A DNA stretch of 64,000 bases from Strix aluco. Its lineage: Eukaryota; Chordata; Aves; Strigiformes; Strigidae. Shown here piece by piece: positions 11,001 to 64,000 of the stretch. The DNA lies in NCBI RefSeq assembly GCF_031877795.1, contig NC_133971.1:15044325-15108324 (forward strand). The letters are read 5' to 3'. The notes beneath the pieces are model-generated. The model ran no database searches. It was not told the DNA's origin and saw only the letters and a program-made list of their open reading frames with translations. The translations under genes and the position numbers were made by a program. Position 1 is the stretch's first letter. The number at the start of each line of letters is the position of its first letter.

Positions 11001-13586
11001 CGAGGGTAGGGAGGCTCTGCAGAGACACCTGGACAGGCTGGAGCGATGGGCTGAGGCCAACTGTAGGAGTTTCAATAAGGCCAAATGCCGGGTGATGCAC
11101 TTGGGCCACAACAACCCCCAGCAGCGCTACAGGCTTGGGGAGGAGTGGCTGGAGAGCTGCCAGTCAGAGAGGGACCTGGGGGTGTTGATTGACAGCTGGC
11201 TGAACATGAGCCAGCAGTGTGCCCAGGTGGCCAAGGCCAATGGCATCCTGGCTTGTGTCAGAAATAGCGTGGCCAGCAGGGACAGGGAAGGGATCTTGCC
11301 CCTGTACTCGGCACTGGTGAGGCCGCACCTCAATGACTGTGTTCAGTTTTGGGCCCCTCACTACAAAAAGGACATTGAATTACTCGAACATGTCCAAAGA
11401 AGAGCAACGAAGCTGGTGAAGGGTCTGGAGCACATGTCGTACGAGGAGCAGCTGAGGGAACTGGGGTTGTTTAGTCTGGAGAAGAGGAGGCTGAGGGGAG
11501 ACCTCATCGCCCTCTACAACTACCTGAAAGGAGGTTGCAGAGAGCTGGGGATGAGTCTCTTTAACCAAGTAACAAGCGATAGGACAAGAGGGAATGGCCT
11601 CAAGTTGCACCAGGGAAGGTTTAGACTGGATATTAGGAAGCATTTCTTTACAGAACAGGTCATTAGGCATTGGAATGTGCTGCCCAGGGAGGTGGTGGAG
11701 TCCCCATCCCTGGAGGTGTTTAAGAGTTGGGTTGACCCAGCACTGAGGGATATGGTGTAGTTGGGAACTGTTAATGTTGGGTTGATGGTTGGACTGGATG
11801 ATCTTCAAGGTCTTTTCCAACCTAGACAATTCTGTGATTCTGTGACAGCTGGGGCCTATTCTTGAAGATGACAGGAACAAGGATGGGACAAATTAAAACA
11901 AACCAGCTCCAGACACAATACAGCTGCACAACACCTCCTAAACAGACCTTTGTGCGCATGCATGAGCACGGAGGTCAACCAGCAGACACGGTGAGGAAGA
12001 CTACCAATGACCCCCAGGGACCCCTTGAGACCACCACCCAGCAAGAAAGTGCATGCGTAATTAGGATGCAGATATTATAATTAGTTCCAGGAAATCTAAT
12101 GCATATGTATCTCATTTCTCAGACAAGTTATGAATATGCATGATCTCACTGTATAAGATGCTGCTTATAGATCCGGGTGTCACAGAATCACAGAATCATC
12201 TAGGTTGGAAAGAACCTTGAAGATCATCTAGTCCAACCGTTAACCTAGCACTGACAGGTGTCGCTCACCTTTGTGAAGCCATTCACATGTGTGTTCAGCG
12301 CTGCAATAAAGAATGCTGCTTTCTGACACTCCAAAATGAGTCTTAGAGAGCTCCTCTGCTGGCTTTTACAGTCACAGCATGAGTATGTGCCAAAAAAGAG
12401 CAAATACCTTCCCACCTGTTTCCTTTATTACCGATCTACCTGAAAGGTCTAGAGCTCAGAGACTTCTTCCCATATCCTTCTGTTCTCTTATTCTAGACTT
12501 ATATGCTACACATAAAACAAGTAAAACCAGTTCTGAGTAAGAAGCATCCTATTAATGATAACAGTGTCCTGAACAGTAGAGAGAATACATGATTTCACTG
12601 ACCATCCCAAGTAGCAGTGCAGGGTAGCAGTACCGGTATATGTCAAGAGAGTTTGATTTAGACATTGCCTGTATGTTTGCCTTAATGGTCAGAATGGCTG
12701 GTGCCTGGGTAACTTTTTATACTGGCTTAATTCTTTAGCTAAATGAGGGTGCAAAGGGCATGCATATATTGGAGGCTGTGCTCATATTACAAACACTGTT
12801 GGTATTCAGTCATATAAATCAAGAGAAGAGCAATTTGGGGCTTTTAAATAGAGTTGGCAGGATGCTGGAGACAGAAATCCCATCCACTGATGGTTTATGA
12901 TTAAAATATTTACAGTTTTAGTGTGTTGCGAGCACAGCTTAGTTTGCACATCAAAAAATATTAAGCAAAATGGGTTTGAACTTTGGTGGCTCCAGCCTGT
13001 GTGCTCAGAGAAATAAAAATTCTGTGAGCTGTTACAGCATTAAGACCAGCCTAATCATCTACCTCATAACGGTGTCCAAATATCTTTAATGGCTCGATGC
13101 TGAGTAGATATAGTTATTATTAAGGCTTTACTTTAGCTTTTCACAATAGGACCTTACCTGCAGAAATACCGCCTACCTTACTGGGAGGTTAACGCGCAGT
13201 TGGCGGGTTGTGTCAGTTCAGCAGCGGGTCCCCAGGAGAGCCTCCGGGCAGGACCCCGAGGCGGCGGGAGAGGCGGCGGCCGGGCGCAGCGGGGTCGCGG
13301 CCCGGCCCAGAGCCGAGCTCTGCCCGGTGCCGCTGCGGGGCTGCCGCCGCTTCCCGCCGCACCTGTGAGGGGCTGCCTCTCCCGTACCACCCGGCCCCAC
13401 CGGGGCAGTGCCCGCTCCGCGGCGGACGGCGAAGGGGGCACCTCTCCCGGCGCCCGTCGCAGGCCCCACGCCAGACCGCGGCGCGGGACGGGGCCCACGG
13501 GGAGCAGGGGGCCGGGGCTGAGCCGGGGAGAGAGGTGGGGGAATTACCCTTTTGCCCTGTTTCGTGGTCTTCCCAATCGGCAGCAT
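1939..13586 (-). CDS. BHMT: betaine-homocysteine S-methyltransferase (5' part: coding exons 1-3, runs off left edge)
   Basis: BHMT is a zinc-dependent cytosolic enzyme, mainly of liver and kidney. It moves a methyl group from betaine to homocysteine, giving methionine and dimethylglycine. Coding exons on the minus strand are 13586-13548, 6312-6180 and 2057-1939; they join in frame (39+133+119 nt) to give the first 97 residues. Exon 1 reads [13 protein letters not shown]. Exon 2 starts [17 protein letters not shown] and includes the substrate-site Asp of the IGDGG loop (residue 28, human Asp26). Exon 3 contains [17 protein letters not shown] and [19 protein letters not shown] rather than BHMT2 is favoured by the [16 protein letters not shown] and GNYV segments. 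Introns are 7,235 and 4,122 bp. The rest of the protein, including the C-terminal zinc cysteines, lies to the left of position 1. Its start codon is 412 bp from that of DMGDH on the opposite strand. Confidence 0.95.
2058..6179 (-). other. BHMT: BHMT intron 2
   Basis: 4,122 bp, mostly AT-rich unique sequence. The one structured spot is the perfect 19-bp inverted repeat at 3663-3712. Short open frames at 4328-4685 and 4842-5189 lack any recognisable domain and are treated as chance. Confidence 0.8.
3663..3712. repeat. perfect 19-bp inverted repeat with 12-nt loop
   Basis: Left arm TCCTGACTAGTTTTCATCA (3663-3681), loop GTGAGAAATCAT (3682-3693), and right arm the exact reverse complement (3694-3712). 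The 11-mer TGAGAAATCAT occurs both just before the left arm (3653-3663) and in the loop (3683-3693). Confidence 0.95.
6180..6312 (-). CDS. BHMT: BHMT coding exon 2
   Basis: 133 nt, residues 14-57 plus one base. The acceptor is a T-rich tract ending CAG (6315-6313) and the donor is GTCAGT (6179-6174). It encodes the first beta-strand of the TIM barrel with the IGDGG loop, then [20 protein letters not shown]. Near identity to mammalian BHMT makes this exon unambiguous. Confidence 0.95.
6528..6560. repeat. 15-bp AT-rich tandem repeat
   Basis: Two exact copies of TGTGCATATATATTA (6528-6542 and 6543-6557) plus three bases of a third. It is a simple local duplication in BHMT intron 1. Confidence 0.85.
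8062..9118 (+). mobile_element. putative solo LTR of an endogenous retrovirus (ERVL-like by size)
   Basis: This 1,057-bp unit starts TGTAACAGA and ends TCTGTGACA; the termini are inverted repeats matching 8 of 9 positions and carry the canonical TG...CA ends. Near the right end AATAAA (9060-9065) is followed by a T/C-rich stretch and TGTGACA, as expected for R-U5. A TATA-like CATAAATA lies near 8338-8345. No internal coding region and no convincing flanking target duplication were found. The AATAAA-to-TATA distance is long, so the R boundary is uncertain. It is placed on the plus strand from the poly(A) signal. Confidence 0.5.
10300..11840 (+). mobile_element. CR1 LINE, 5'-truncated, with open reverse-transcriptase frame
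   Basis: CR1 is the dominant avian non-LTR retrotransposon. An uninterrupted frame of 481 codons runs from the ATG at 10315 to the TAG at 11758-11760. It covers the reverse transcriptase from just before the conserved GNYRPVSL region (10476 onward) through to the C-terminus. Catalytic motif A is YLDFSKAFD (Asp130 of this frame) and motif C is KFADD (Asp218 and Asp219); [13 protein letters not shown] lies between them. Two octamer units (ATTCTGTG, 11829-11844 region) end the element, preceded by the usual CR1 3' UTR. The endonuclease half is missing, as in most genomic copies. Orientation is antisense to BHMT. The absence of stops over 1.4 kb points to a fairly young insertion. Confidence 0.93.
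11841..12376 (+). mobile_element. putative LTR fragment or solo LTR, interrupted by a CR1 insertion
   Basis: Begins TGTGACAGCTGG and ends ACAGTCACA, so TGTGAC/GTCACA form a 6-bp terminal inverted repeat with TG...CA ends. GTATAAGAT (about 12150) could be a TATA element. CAATAAAG (12305-12312) followed by GCTGCTTTCTGACAC resembles an R-U5 poly(A) region. A 75-bp CR1 piece sits inside it (12182-12256). It abuts the preceding CR1 3' end exactly, so the left boundary may be shifted by shared TGTGA sequence. No target duplication was seen, and the family is unknown to me. Confidence 0.5.
12182..12256 (-). mobile_element. CR1 LINE 3'-end fragment nested in the LTR-like element
   Basis: Reverse complement of the CR1 3' terminus: CACAGAATCACAGAATCAT (octamer repeats), then TAGGTTGGAAAGAACCTTGA and the GATCATCTAGTCCAACC block. 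The 6-mer GGTGTC flanks it on both sides (12176-12181 and 12257-12262), consistent with a short target duplication. Confidence 0.9.
13548..13586 (-). CDS. BHMT: BHMT coding exon 1
   Basis: Thirteen codons, [13 protein letters not shown], phase 0, followed by donor GTAATT (13547-13542). The ATG has A at -3. The Lys/Arg-rich tail just before the conserved Gly-Ile-Leu-Glu matches the family's short variable N-terminus, two residues longer than in human. The ATG was chosen because it is the first in this frame downstream of the TATA box at 13672-13679. Confidence 0.88.
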
Positions 13587-13671
13587 CTTCCTCGCCCGGA
13601 CACGCTGGCTGCCACAGTCCACCCCCGCAGCTCGGCACGAAACTCCAGATGCCCCAAGCGCTCAGGCCGCG

Positions 13672-13679
13672 CTTTTATA
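13672..13679 (-). promoter_or_regulatory. BHMT: TATA box of BHMT
   Basis: On the minus strand the sequence reads CTATAAAAGCG, a consensus TATAAAAG inside an otherwise GC-rich island. It ends 85 nt before the BHMT ATG. Transcription would be expected to start about 25-30 nt downstream (roughly 13642-13648), leaving a 5' UTR of about 60 nt. GC boxes lie about 45-60 bp further upstream. No comparable TATA is seen on the DMGDH side. Confidence 0.75.
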
Positions 13680-13998
13680 GCCCGGGAGGAGGCGGTCCGC
13701 GGTGGGCAGCGCTGCGGGCGACACCCCCGCCCCGCCCCGCACGGCCCGGCCCGGCCCCCGACCCCGCGGGGCGCCCTGGCACGGCCCGGGGCTGCTTCGC
13801 GCCCTGCCGCTGCCGCCGCCCCCGCCCGGCTCGAGGTCGGGAGGCGGCCGGTTGTTCCCCCCCGGGCTGCCCCCTCAAGGGGCGGGCCGGCCCCCTCCTC
13901 CGTGAGGGGTGGCCTCGGCGCGGGCAGGGACGGGCCGCCGTCGGGAGAGGCGCGGAGCCAGCGCTCTCCATCCTTGCTGCCGGCGGGCTGCGTGCGGG

Positions 13999-57586
<43,588 letters not shown>

Positions 57587-58101
57587 ACACAGATGAGGAT
57601 ACAGCAAATTGTGCAGTAGGAAATAGTTCCGTTAATATGCATGAAATTAAGAGAATCAGACTACTCAGATTTGCTAATTACTAAACACAGGATCCTCACT
57701 GCCATACATAGTGAGAAATTCGAAGGTGTTACCCTCTTGCTTCCTTGTATGGACTGTTCGCGTTAGAGACCTGAGCAGAGTTCATGAACCAGTATGTGTT
57801 CCCCTTCTCACTAGCACTTGTGAGCAGAAAGTGGCAGAGAATTTGTACATTCTTGATTCAGCTTGCTCCCACATTGACTGGCAGATCTGAATTAATGCAG
57901 AGGAGAAATTTGGTCTTGGTATTGGCCAATAGCAAATTCTTCCTTCTTCACAGTTCCTCCTTTGCCTGCCCACAAGGTAAAGTAGCTTATCCTGGCTCCT
58001 TCCAACATGACTTCGCAAACTTGTCGTTAAAATGGTATCACTAGTTCTGCACAAAAATGCTTCCTAATGAATTGAAATACATTCCAGCAATGATTAAAAA
58101 T

Positions 58102-58107
58102 AATAAA
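58102..58107 (+). terminator. DMGDH: poly(A) signal, likely DMGDH
   Basis: AATAAA 515 nt after the DMGDH stop, the first canonical signal downstream. A second AATAAA at 58506-58511 could give a longer 3' UTR. Cleavage sites are not visible directly. Confidence 0.6.
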
Positions 58108-58511
58108 GGAAACATTAAAGGCAAACTGAACTGTTAATATTTTTTCTCAATGTGTCAACCTGGCAGAAATTCTCACAGAAGATCAAGATCTAATTCTTCT
58201 TAATGAAACAGTTCTAGGAAGCCCATTTTTCATTATTTTATATGAGTCATCTGGTAGATTACATGTAATATTCTACCAAACACAGGATGTTACTATTCAG
58301 TTTCTGAACAGAAAGTACTGTGTCATGGATTTACTGTTCTAAATCTGAAGCGCTAGACTGACACCAGAGAAAGTCAGTTCTTCCTTTTCTTGTTATTTAT
58401 AGATTGAACAGCAGTAAGAGCCATATGTTCTTACATGGAAATGTTACCAGTGAAAAAATATAATTAAGTCCACAGCAGAGGAGCTTTATTCAGTGTTAAA
58501 CATTCAATAAA

Positions 58512-61500
58512 CCAAATAAGCAAGATTGGGATAATGCATATTGGGATGGGAATACCCTAAATTACTAAATCACTCTCTGAATTCCATAATATACTCAACA
58601 ATTCTTTTTTATAACAATGTCAAAATTTCCAGCTTACAAAGAGTAACATTTCCCTTTAGGCTATAGATAAACATTTTTTAAGTATGTTTGAATAATGTCC
58701 AAAATGTGCTTTCTCCAAAGGAGATGGTGCCTCTAAATCTTCAGCAAAGAAACAAACATATAAATAGAATATACCAGGAGAAACACAATTTGAGTAATGA
58801 ATGCTTACTCTTGCTAAAGTAAGCTGATGTTACATTGTGCTGTTCTGCATATCTTTTATAAAGCAGGTGAAAATAAAATACCAAGCTTTGGCAGGTTTGC
58901 ATGTAGTACTGTCTTGAGTGAAAAATCCATTCAGGAATTATTCTCTGTTATGCTTTCATAAGTGATTAGTTCTACTTTGCTGAGCCAATCAGAGATGTTA
59001 CTTTCTCTAAAGCTGACATTATTTGTAATGAGGCACTTAGCCACTATGTTTCCTTGAGCATTTAAGAAATCTAAAATAAAACACAATGCTATATGGTTTT
59101 ATTTAGACTATTGGAGGAGGAGAGCAATTTTTAGGAACATAGTTTTGAATTTCAGTATTTCCCAAGAACATGCAAATTCACTAGACACCATATCCTGAAG
59201 TGTACAGTAACAGCTATCCTGAGACAAGCTCTCACACACACTTTCCTAATAAGCTTTGCTATGCCAAAACTCTGTTTCAACAATGCCTTCCATATCCCAG
59301 TATTAAAGTTAGAATCAGGTTTGTAACTCTTTTTCCATCTTGAAAGAAAGAAATGCTATTCATTAACATGTCAAACAGATCAATCTGACTGTGCAGAAGG
59401 GGCAGGCTTTCTGCAGCCTGAACAAAAGGTAATGAATCACAGATGTAATTCCTACCATCAAGTGAATCAGAAGCTGTACCTCCATGGGCTTGTACTGCAT
59501 TTCCAGCTGTAACCTCCCGACCGCTAATTTCTCCTTGTAGCTGATGTAGACAGCTACCTGTCCCATTTTACAGTGTAGTATTATACAGGCCCAAACACTA
59601 ACTTCCATGTGGGCTTCTCATTGACAGCTGTTGTCACTCAAGTCTCACCACAATTGAACCTTGACCAGTTAATTTTCATTTCATTTCAAGATTTAGGGAA
59701 GCTGACAAAAAAGGTCTCATGCTGTTTCTGGGACATGGCAATGCAAAGTAAAGTTTCTTTTCCTGCAGCCAACTTGTAAGACCAAGACAACTCCCTGTTC
59801 ATCACTGACCATATATAGATGAATGGAGTATCTTGAGAGCTTGTTGCACTGTGTTACCTCTTAAGAATTGCTCTGATTTCTGTTTAACAATGCATTCAGG
59901 AGCAGAGATGTCTGAAGTAGTTTTAAGCACAGGGTGTTAGAAGTGCTGCACCTATGAGAGCTGTATGTCTGACAGGGCTTGACCTAGCTGCTATTTTACC
60001 ACTCTGATATCCAAGTCAGCTTACTGAGTATTTATTAGGATAGCTCAACATTGCAGCACTTTGCACAGCATGGATAAACTAAACTGTAACGGGATGAAGC
60101 TTTACAAATCATGACCACAGAGAGGTTCACATGTATGTCAATCTTTCACGGTGATAAAAAAATTATGAACCTGGAGAAATGAGGAAGGGGGAGTGTTCAG
60201 CAGCTTTTCGTAGTTTCCTGTCACTGCTTCTTTTCATTACAGGTTGTGATATGGTGTTGCATAAACTTGTGGTGTCAAGTTACAGCAAGAGGAAGTGAAT
60301 AGGCGCAAGAATGTTTTAAGTAGTACATGTGTTTTAAGAGGGCTTCTAACCAATCAAACAGAAATACCATGTAGAAAGACTGGCAGGGACATTTTTGAGT
60401 CTTCCACAAGCCCATTAGCTAACAGAGGAGACACCTCTGTAATGAGGTGAAAAAATGACAGTTGGTCATCTAGGAAATTTTCTGAAATACTCAAATTTCT
60501 GTGTGCGGAGATATCAGGACATGTCAAAAGGCAGTTTTCTCAGACATGTTTTTTGTCATTTTCCTTTATTCTTCTTACATCTCCAAAGAGTTTGAGTACA
60601 CCAGAGTAGATGTTACTATTACCATTAGAATTTTTGTTCCAAGTTCTCATGTGCTATGGCAAGAAGTGCCGTGTTCATACTTCGTCTGGAATGATAAATC
60701 AACATGGATACCATGATCTTTGGTGTCACTCTCATGACTTCATTAATCATTGACCTCAAAATATCATCCAAATTATTCAACGCCAAATTCAGAAAGGGTA
60801 GACTGAAACATAGGGGACTGAATATAGACCATTTCCAGGATTTACTCTTTTGACTCAAGAGAATACTCTTGATGTAAACAGTATTTCCTGATTGGGATTC
60901 CAAATGCCTCAACTGCTAATAAAAAAAGAAAACCACTGAGAAAATAGGACAGGCAGTAACACCCAGACTGTGACTGTGCAGTATCTGCTGTGTATGTTTC
61001 AGATGGTTCAATTTAATGTTTTAACTCTGGCAGCTTAGGCAACCAGGTTATCCAGTTCTGGTGGAGCACGATAACCAGCAAATAGCTTGACACTCCTCTA
61101 GAAGGGAATATGATTTCCACTGCACTTGAATGCTATGGTAACTTTGGAATCATGTCAAGTGGATATGAATTTTACTGCAAAATTTTTATCCATTTCTGAT
61201 TTCACCAGCAGTGTATAGATTTGCAAAGTAATTATTCTAAATGAAAAAGAATGGTTTCCATGGTGATGTGCTAACATTTGAATGGAACTTTACCTATAAT
61301 AAGGACATGGAAGAAGTTAGTAAAATAAACAATTCAGTGAGACAGCTGTGACTGGTGATGGATCTGAACTAAAACCAAGATAAATCGGAACTTTGCAGCC
61401 TTTTGAACAGTATGAATCACATCTCAACAAAGAAAATGTAACTCATAGTCACATACCAGCTTGTCAGCAATCCTGGAATTTACTTCAGGGAAAACTGACT

Positions 61501-62600
61501 TCAGGACAGTATTGTTGCTTTTTATTCCAATATCAGCTGTGGACTATAGCACATTCTTATTGCAGAAAAAAATGTGGAATCGCTCATCATCACTGTTGTT
61601 TTCAAACCAGCAGGGAATCCTGTGCGATTTATAGAAAAATATCTCGTAACTTCACAGGCTTATCCACTAGACTTAATTCATAGGAGCAGGAAGTTTCTTT
61701 CTACAGAGACTTGTCAATCAAAAGGAAAGTAGACAGGAGTCTAGCATGCTCAATATTTGTCTTTCTTACCAAGAAATACAGTTTTTAATGTGGATTGTTC
61801 TGTCACCTGTTACCAAATGGCTATATAAATTTGGGAATGCACATATGTACCATTCCAGCTAAATGTGAAACACGTGGTTATTTGACCTTTAACTGGGCAC
61901 TGAAATTTATACGTATTCCGTGGACGAACAAAATTGATCAGAGTTGACAGCTATTTCTGTCCTTTCACAGCCTTAGATTTTACATCAAGATTGTAACTAA
62001 GATAGTGGTCGTTACAATATTGCTTTAGAAGATTACATGGTTTGAAGAAACAGCCCTGTTGACGTAGCTGTTATTTCTGCTTCTAGGTTGCTTCACTTCC
62101 TGCAGAGTAACAGTCACAAGCACCATCTTACAGCCAGACCTAGACCAAGGCTTCTCATCCATATGGACCAAATGAAGAGAAAAAAGCACTGGGTCGCTTA
62201 TGATTTTGCAGAAGGGGCAGACGGGTGGGGACGAGAGGAGCAGCTGCTGATGGCAGGAGAGGGGCCATGCAGTTTCGCCTACAGAACAATTGCCATCTCG
62301 CACAACTCAGCTTCATCTTCAGTGATGGTGGCACGTTGTTTTTCCCTGGCTGTAGCCCAGGTTGGCAAGCAGCGAGGCCATGGCTGCGTTGCAGCTGCCC
62401 CACTTTGCTTATGCACAGAATAAACTGTTGGCAGTATTAAATGTGGATGAGCTGCTATGGTCTCACGTGTGAAGACAGAAGGAACAGTCCAGTTACTTGT
62501 ACCAGAATCCATTGTCCCCTCTACTCAAAACTGTTTTATTGGCTTCTTCGGAAACACCAGCTCGCAAATAGTTCCCTGGTCCCCCGGGGAAAGGCAGGCT
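58512..62600. other. DMGDH-ARSB intergenic region
   Basis: About 4 kb with no recognisable gene, RNA or transposon. Open frames near 62025-62512 on both strands overlap one another, lack conserved motifs and lie in mid-GC sequence before the ARSB island. Confidence 0.7.
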
Positions 62601-62629
62601 CCACGGTTTAAATTGAGTGTTTAATGTGG

Positions 62630-63440
62630 GAGTTAAAAGACAAAATCGCACGGGCTCTCCAGCACGGCTGAGCTGGACACTCTGCTAACACCGGCGGCAC
62701 CTTTACAATCTCTTTTTGAAGCTCATTTCGAAACTAATCGGCCGAGAGCCGCGCCGCTTGCCCCCGCAGCGGGACCGCCGGCGCCCGGCCGTGCCGGCCC
62801 CAGGGGTTCGGGGCCGGGGCCGGGGCCGCCCAGCCCGGCCCAGCCCAGCCCCGCCGGGCGGTGCCCGCGGCCGGGCGCGCCCCACGCCCCCTCAGCCCGG
62901 CCCGCCCGGCGGGAGGAGCCGGGCGCCGGCGCGGCCCGTCCCCCAGGCGGTCTCCGCGGCCCAGTTCCTGGTGGCGAGGATGGCGCGACGGCAGGGCGTC
63001 CCTGCGCCGCTCCGCCTGCTCCTCCGCCTGCTCCTCTGCCCGCTCCTCTGCCCGCTGCTCTGCCCGCCGCGGCGGGCGGCGGCGCGGCCGCCCGCCCCGC
63101 ACCTGGTGCTGGTGCTGGCCGACGACCTGGGCTGGGGCGACGTGGGCTGGCACGGCTCGGCCATCCGCACGCCGCGGCTGGATGCGCTGGGGGCGGGCGG
63201 CGTGCGGCTGGAGCGGTACTACACCCAGCCGCTCTGCACCCCCTCCCGCAGCCAGCTCCTCAGCGGCCGCTACCAGGTAGGGCGCGGGGCGAGGGAGACG
63301 CCCGGGGGCACGCAGCCCCGGAGTTGTTGCCGCGGCGCGGCGGGAGGCTCCCGCCATCCCTCGCCGGCGGCGGCGACGCCTTCCCGGTCGCTTCTCGCCG
63401 CCCTCCGCGGAGTGTCGGCGGGTGACTGGTGGGATCCTGC
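62630..63440. promoter_or_regulatory. ARSB: CpG island: ARSB promoter and first exon
   Basis: CpG-dense block beginning about 62650-62750 and fading by about 63440. No TATA box was seen upstream of the ARSB ATG, which fits a housekeeping lysosomal gene. Confidence 0.85.
62980..63276 (+). CDS. ARSB: arylsulfatase B, coding exon 1 (partial gene, runs off right edge)
   Basis: ARSB (N-acetylgalactosamine-4-sulfatase) is a lysosomal hydrolase that removes 4-sulfate from dermatan and chondroitin sulfate. The exon has 99 codons and donor GTAGGG. Residues 1 to about 35 form a signal peptide with three tandem LLCP-type units. [20 protein letters not shown] (40-59) carries the calcium-binding Asp48 and Asp49 (human 53 and 54). 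[16 protein letters not shown] (84-99) holds Cys86, the residue converted to formylglycine (human Cys91), in the CXPSR motif. The exon ends after GRYQ, as in human. The ATG has A at -3 and G at +4. The frame is open upstream to 62716 but contains no earlier ATG. The remaining exons lie beyond 64000. Confidence 0.96.
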
Positions 63441-64000
63441 TGTCCTGCTTGATCTTAGCAGCACTGTGGAACAGTTTGGCCTCCTTGTATCTCATGTAAA
63501 GATGCGCTTGGAAGAAGGCTGCTGTGTGAAACCCGATCGCGTTTCTGTGCAAACTTACTTCGCTTACTTTTGGCGTGCTAGCTCGGGAATGAACTAGAGG
63601 TAGGTTTAGTGCAAGTTGTTCTGCTTCAGGAAAGCCCAAGTTCTCTCTATGCTTCAGTTGGGTCAACAGGCGTGGCAGTGTATTGTTAAAAATATCTCTG
63701 TCCAAGTCATCTGGTACATCTGGACAGACACACAGTCAAGGTGCAGCCAGAAGCGGGTCAGCACCACGTGTTCAGTTTGTGCAGCATCTTTTCCAGTGCA
63801 GTGTTTCAACACGTCCTAACCTGTACATTCTCCTTCGTATGATACCACAGGGGGTAGACATTTATGCGCCCCTTGATGGTTAGTCTGGGTGTCTAGCTGC
63901 TTTGTAGTCATAGTCATGATTTTTCCCGTTCTTTTCTGTTGCACTGGTGTAAGAATTGGACTTTATCATACTGATGTACTTCTCCCCCTTCCCCCCCTTA
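63277..64000 (+). other. ARSB: ARSB intron 1 (partial)
   Basis: The frame continues open past the donor to about 63597, but the peptide no longer resembles a sulfatase. No second exon was found. Confidence 0.85.

Larger units (their letters stand above)
6313..13547 (-). other. BHMT: BHMT intron 1, host of several transposable elements
   Basis: 7,235 bp. It contains a 15-bp tandem repeat (6528-6560), an LTR-like unit (8062-9118), a CR1 element (about 10300-11840), a second LTR-like unit with nested CR1 (11841-12376), and the 3' edge of the CpG island. All the larger elements lie in antisense orientation to BHMT. The remaining segments (6561-8061, 9119-10299 and 12377-13194) show nothing recognisable. 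Confidence 0.8.

Noticed and set aside
10663-11109. Minus-strand open frames inside the CR1 element
   Set aside because: Shadows of the CR1 reverse transcriptase frame.
62025-62512. Cluster of overlapping open frames upstream of ARSB
   Set aside because: Open on both strands in several frames without conserved motifs; treated as chance in mid-GC sequence.
63277-63597. In-frame continuation of ARSB past the exon 1 donor
   Set aside because: The peptide departs from the sulfatase fold exactly at GRYQ|GTAGGG, the known exon boundary, so this is intron read-through.
62734-63705. 323-codon minus-strand open frame across ARSB exon 1
   Set aside because: Mirror of the GC-rich ARSB exon; Arg/Ala/Gly low-complexity translation.

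Overview
This is vertebrate nuclear DNA, almost certainly from a bird. The signs are a low gene density, multi-exon genes with GT-AG introns, CpG-island promoters, and several CR1 LINE copies that end in the typical ATTCTRTG octamer repeats. I could not identify the species. The genes form the ARSB-DMGDH-BHMT block that lies on human 5q14. That human region is known to correspond to the avian Z chromosome, so Z linkage is likely but is not visible in the sequence itself.

Layout. 1-13586 (minus strand): the 5' part of BHMT (betaine-homocysteine S-methyltransferase), coding exons 1-3, running off the left edge. Its intron 1 holds a putative ERV-type solo LTR (8062-9118), a CR1 LINE with a 481-codon open reading frame (about 10300-11840), and a second LTR-like element (11841-12376) that carries a nested 75-bp CR1 piece. 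13195-14420: a CpG island that serves as a head-to-head promoter; the BHMT and DMGDH start codons are 412 bp apart, and a TATA box faces BHMT only. 13999-57586 (plus strand): complete DMGDH (dimethylglycine dehydrogenase, mitochondrial), 16 coding exons, 870 codons plus stop, with all exon phases consistent. Its introns carry CR1 relics, a 19-bp minisatellite, simple repeats and a GC-rich repetitive block. 57587-62979: intergenic, with poly(A) signals and no recognisable gene. 62980-63276: first coding exon of ARSB (arylsulfatase B) in a second CpG island; the rest of ARSB lies beyond the right edge.

How the genes work together. BHMT transfers a methyl group from betaine to homocysteine and releases dimethylglycine. 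DMGDH oxidatively demethylates dimethylglycine to sarcosine in mitochondria, passing the one-carbon unit to tetrahydrofolate. Producer and consumer of the same metabolite are therefore transcribed divergently from one island. ARSB (lysosomal GalNAc-4-sulfatase) is a syntenic neighbour with an unrelated role. I found no operon, CRISPR array, RNA gene or clearly novel multi-gene system. The points most worth a second look are the asymmetric divergent promoter, a hairpin that looks like a template-switch product at 3653-3712, the open CR1 frame, the nested LTR/CR1 insertion, and a palindromic minisatellite in DMGDH intron 10.
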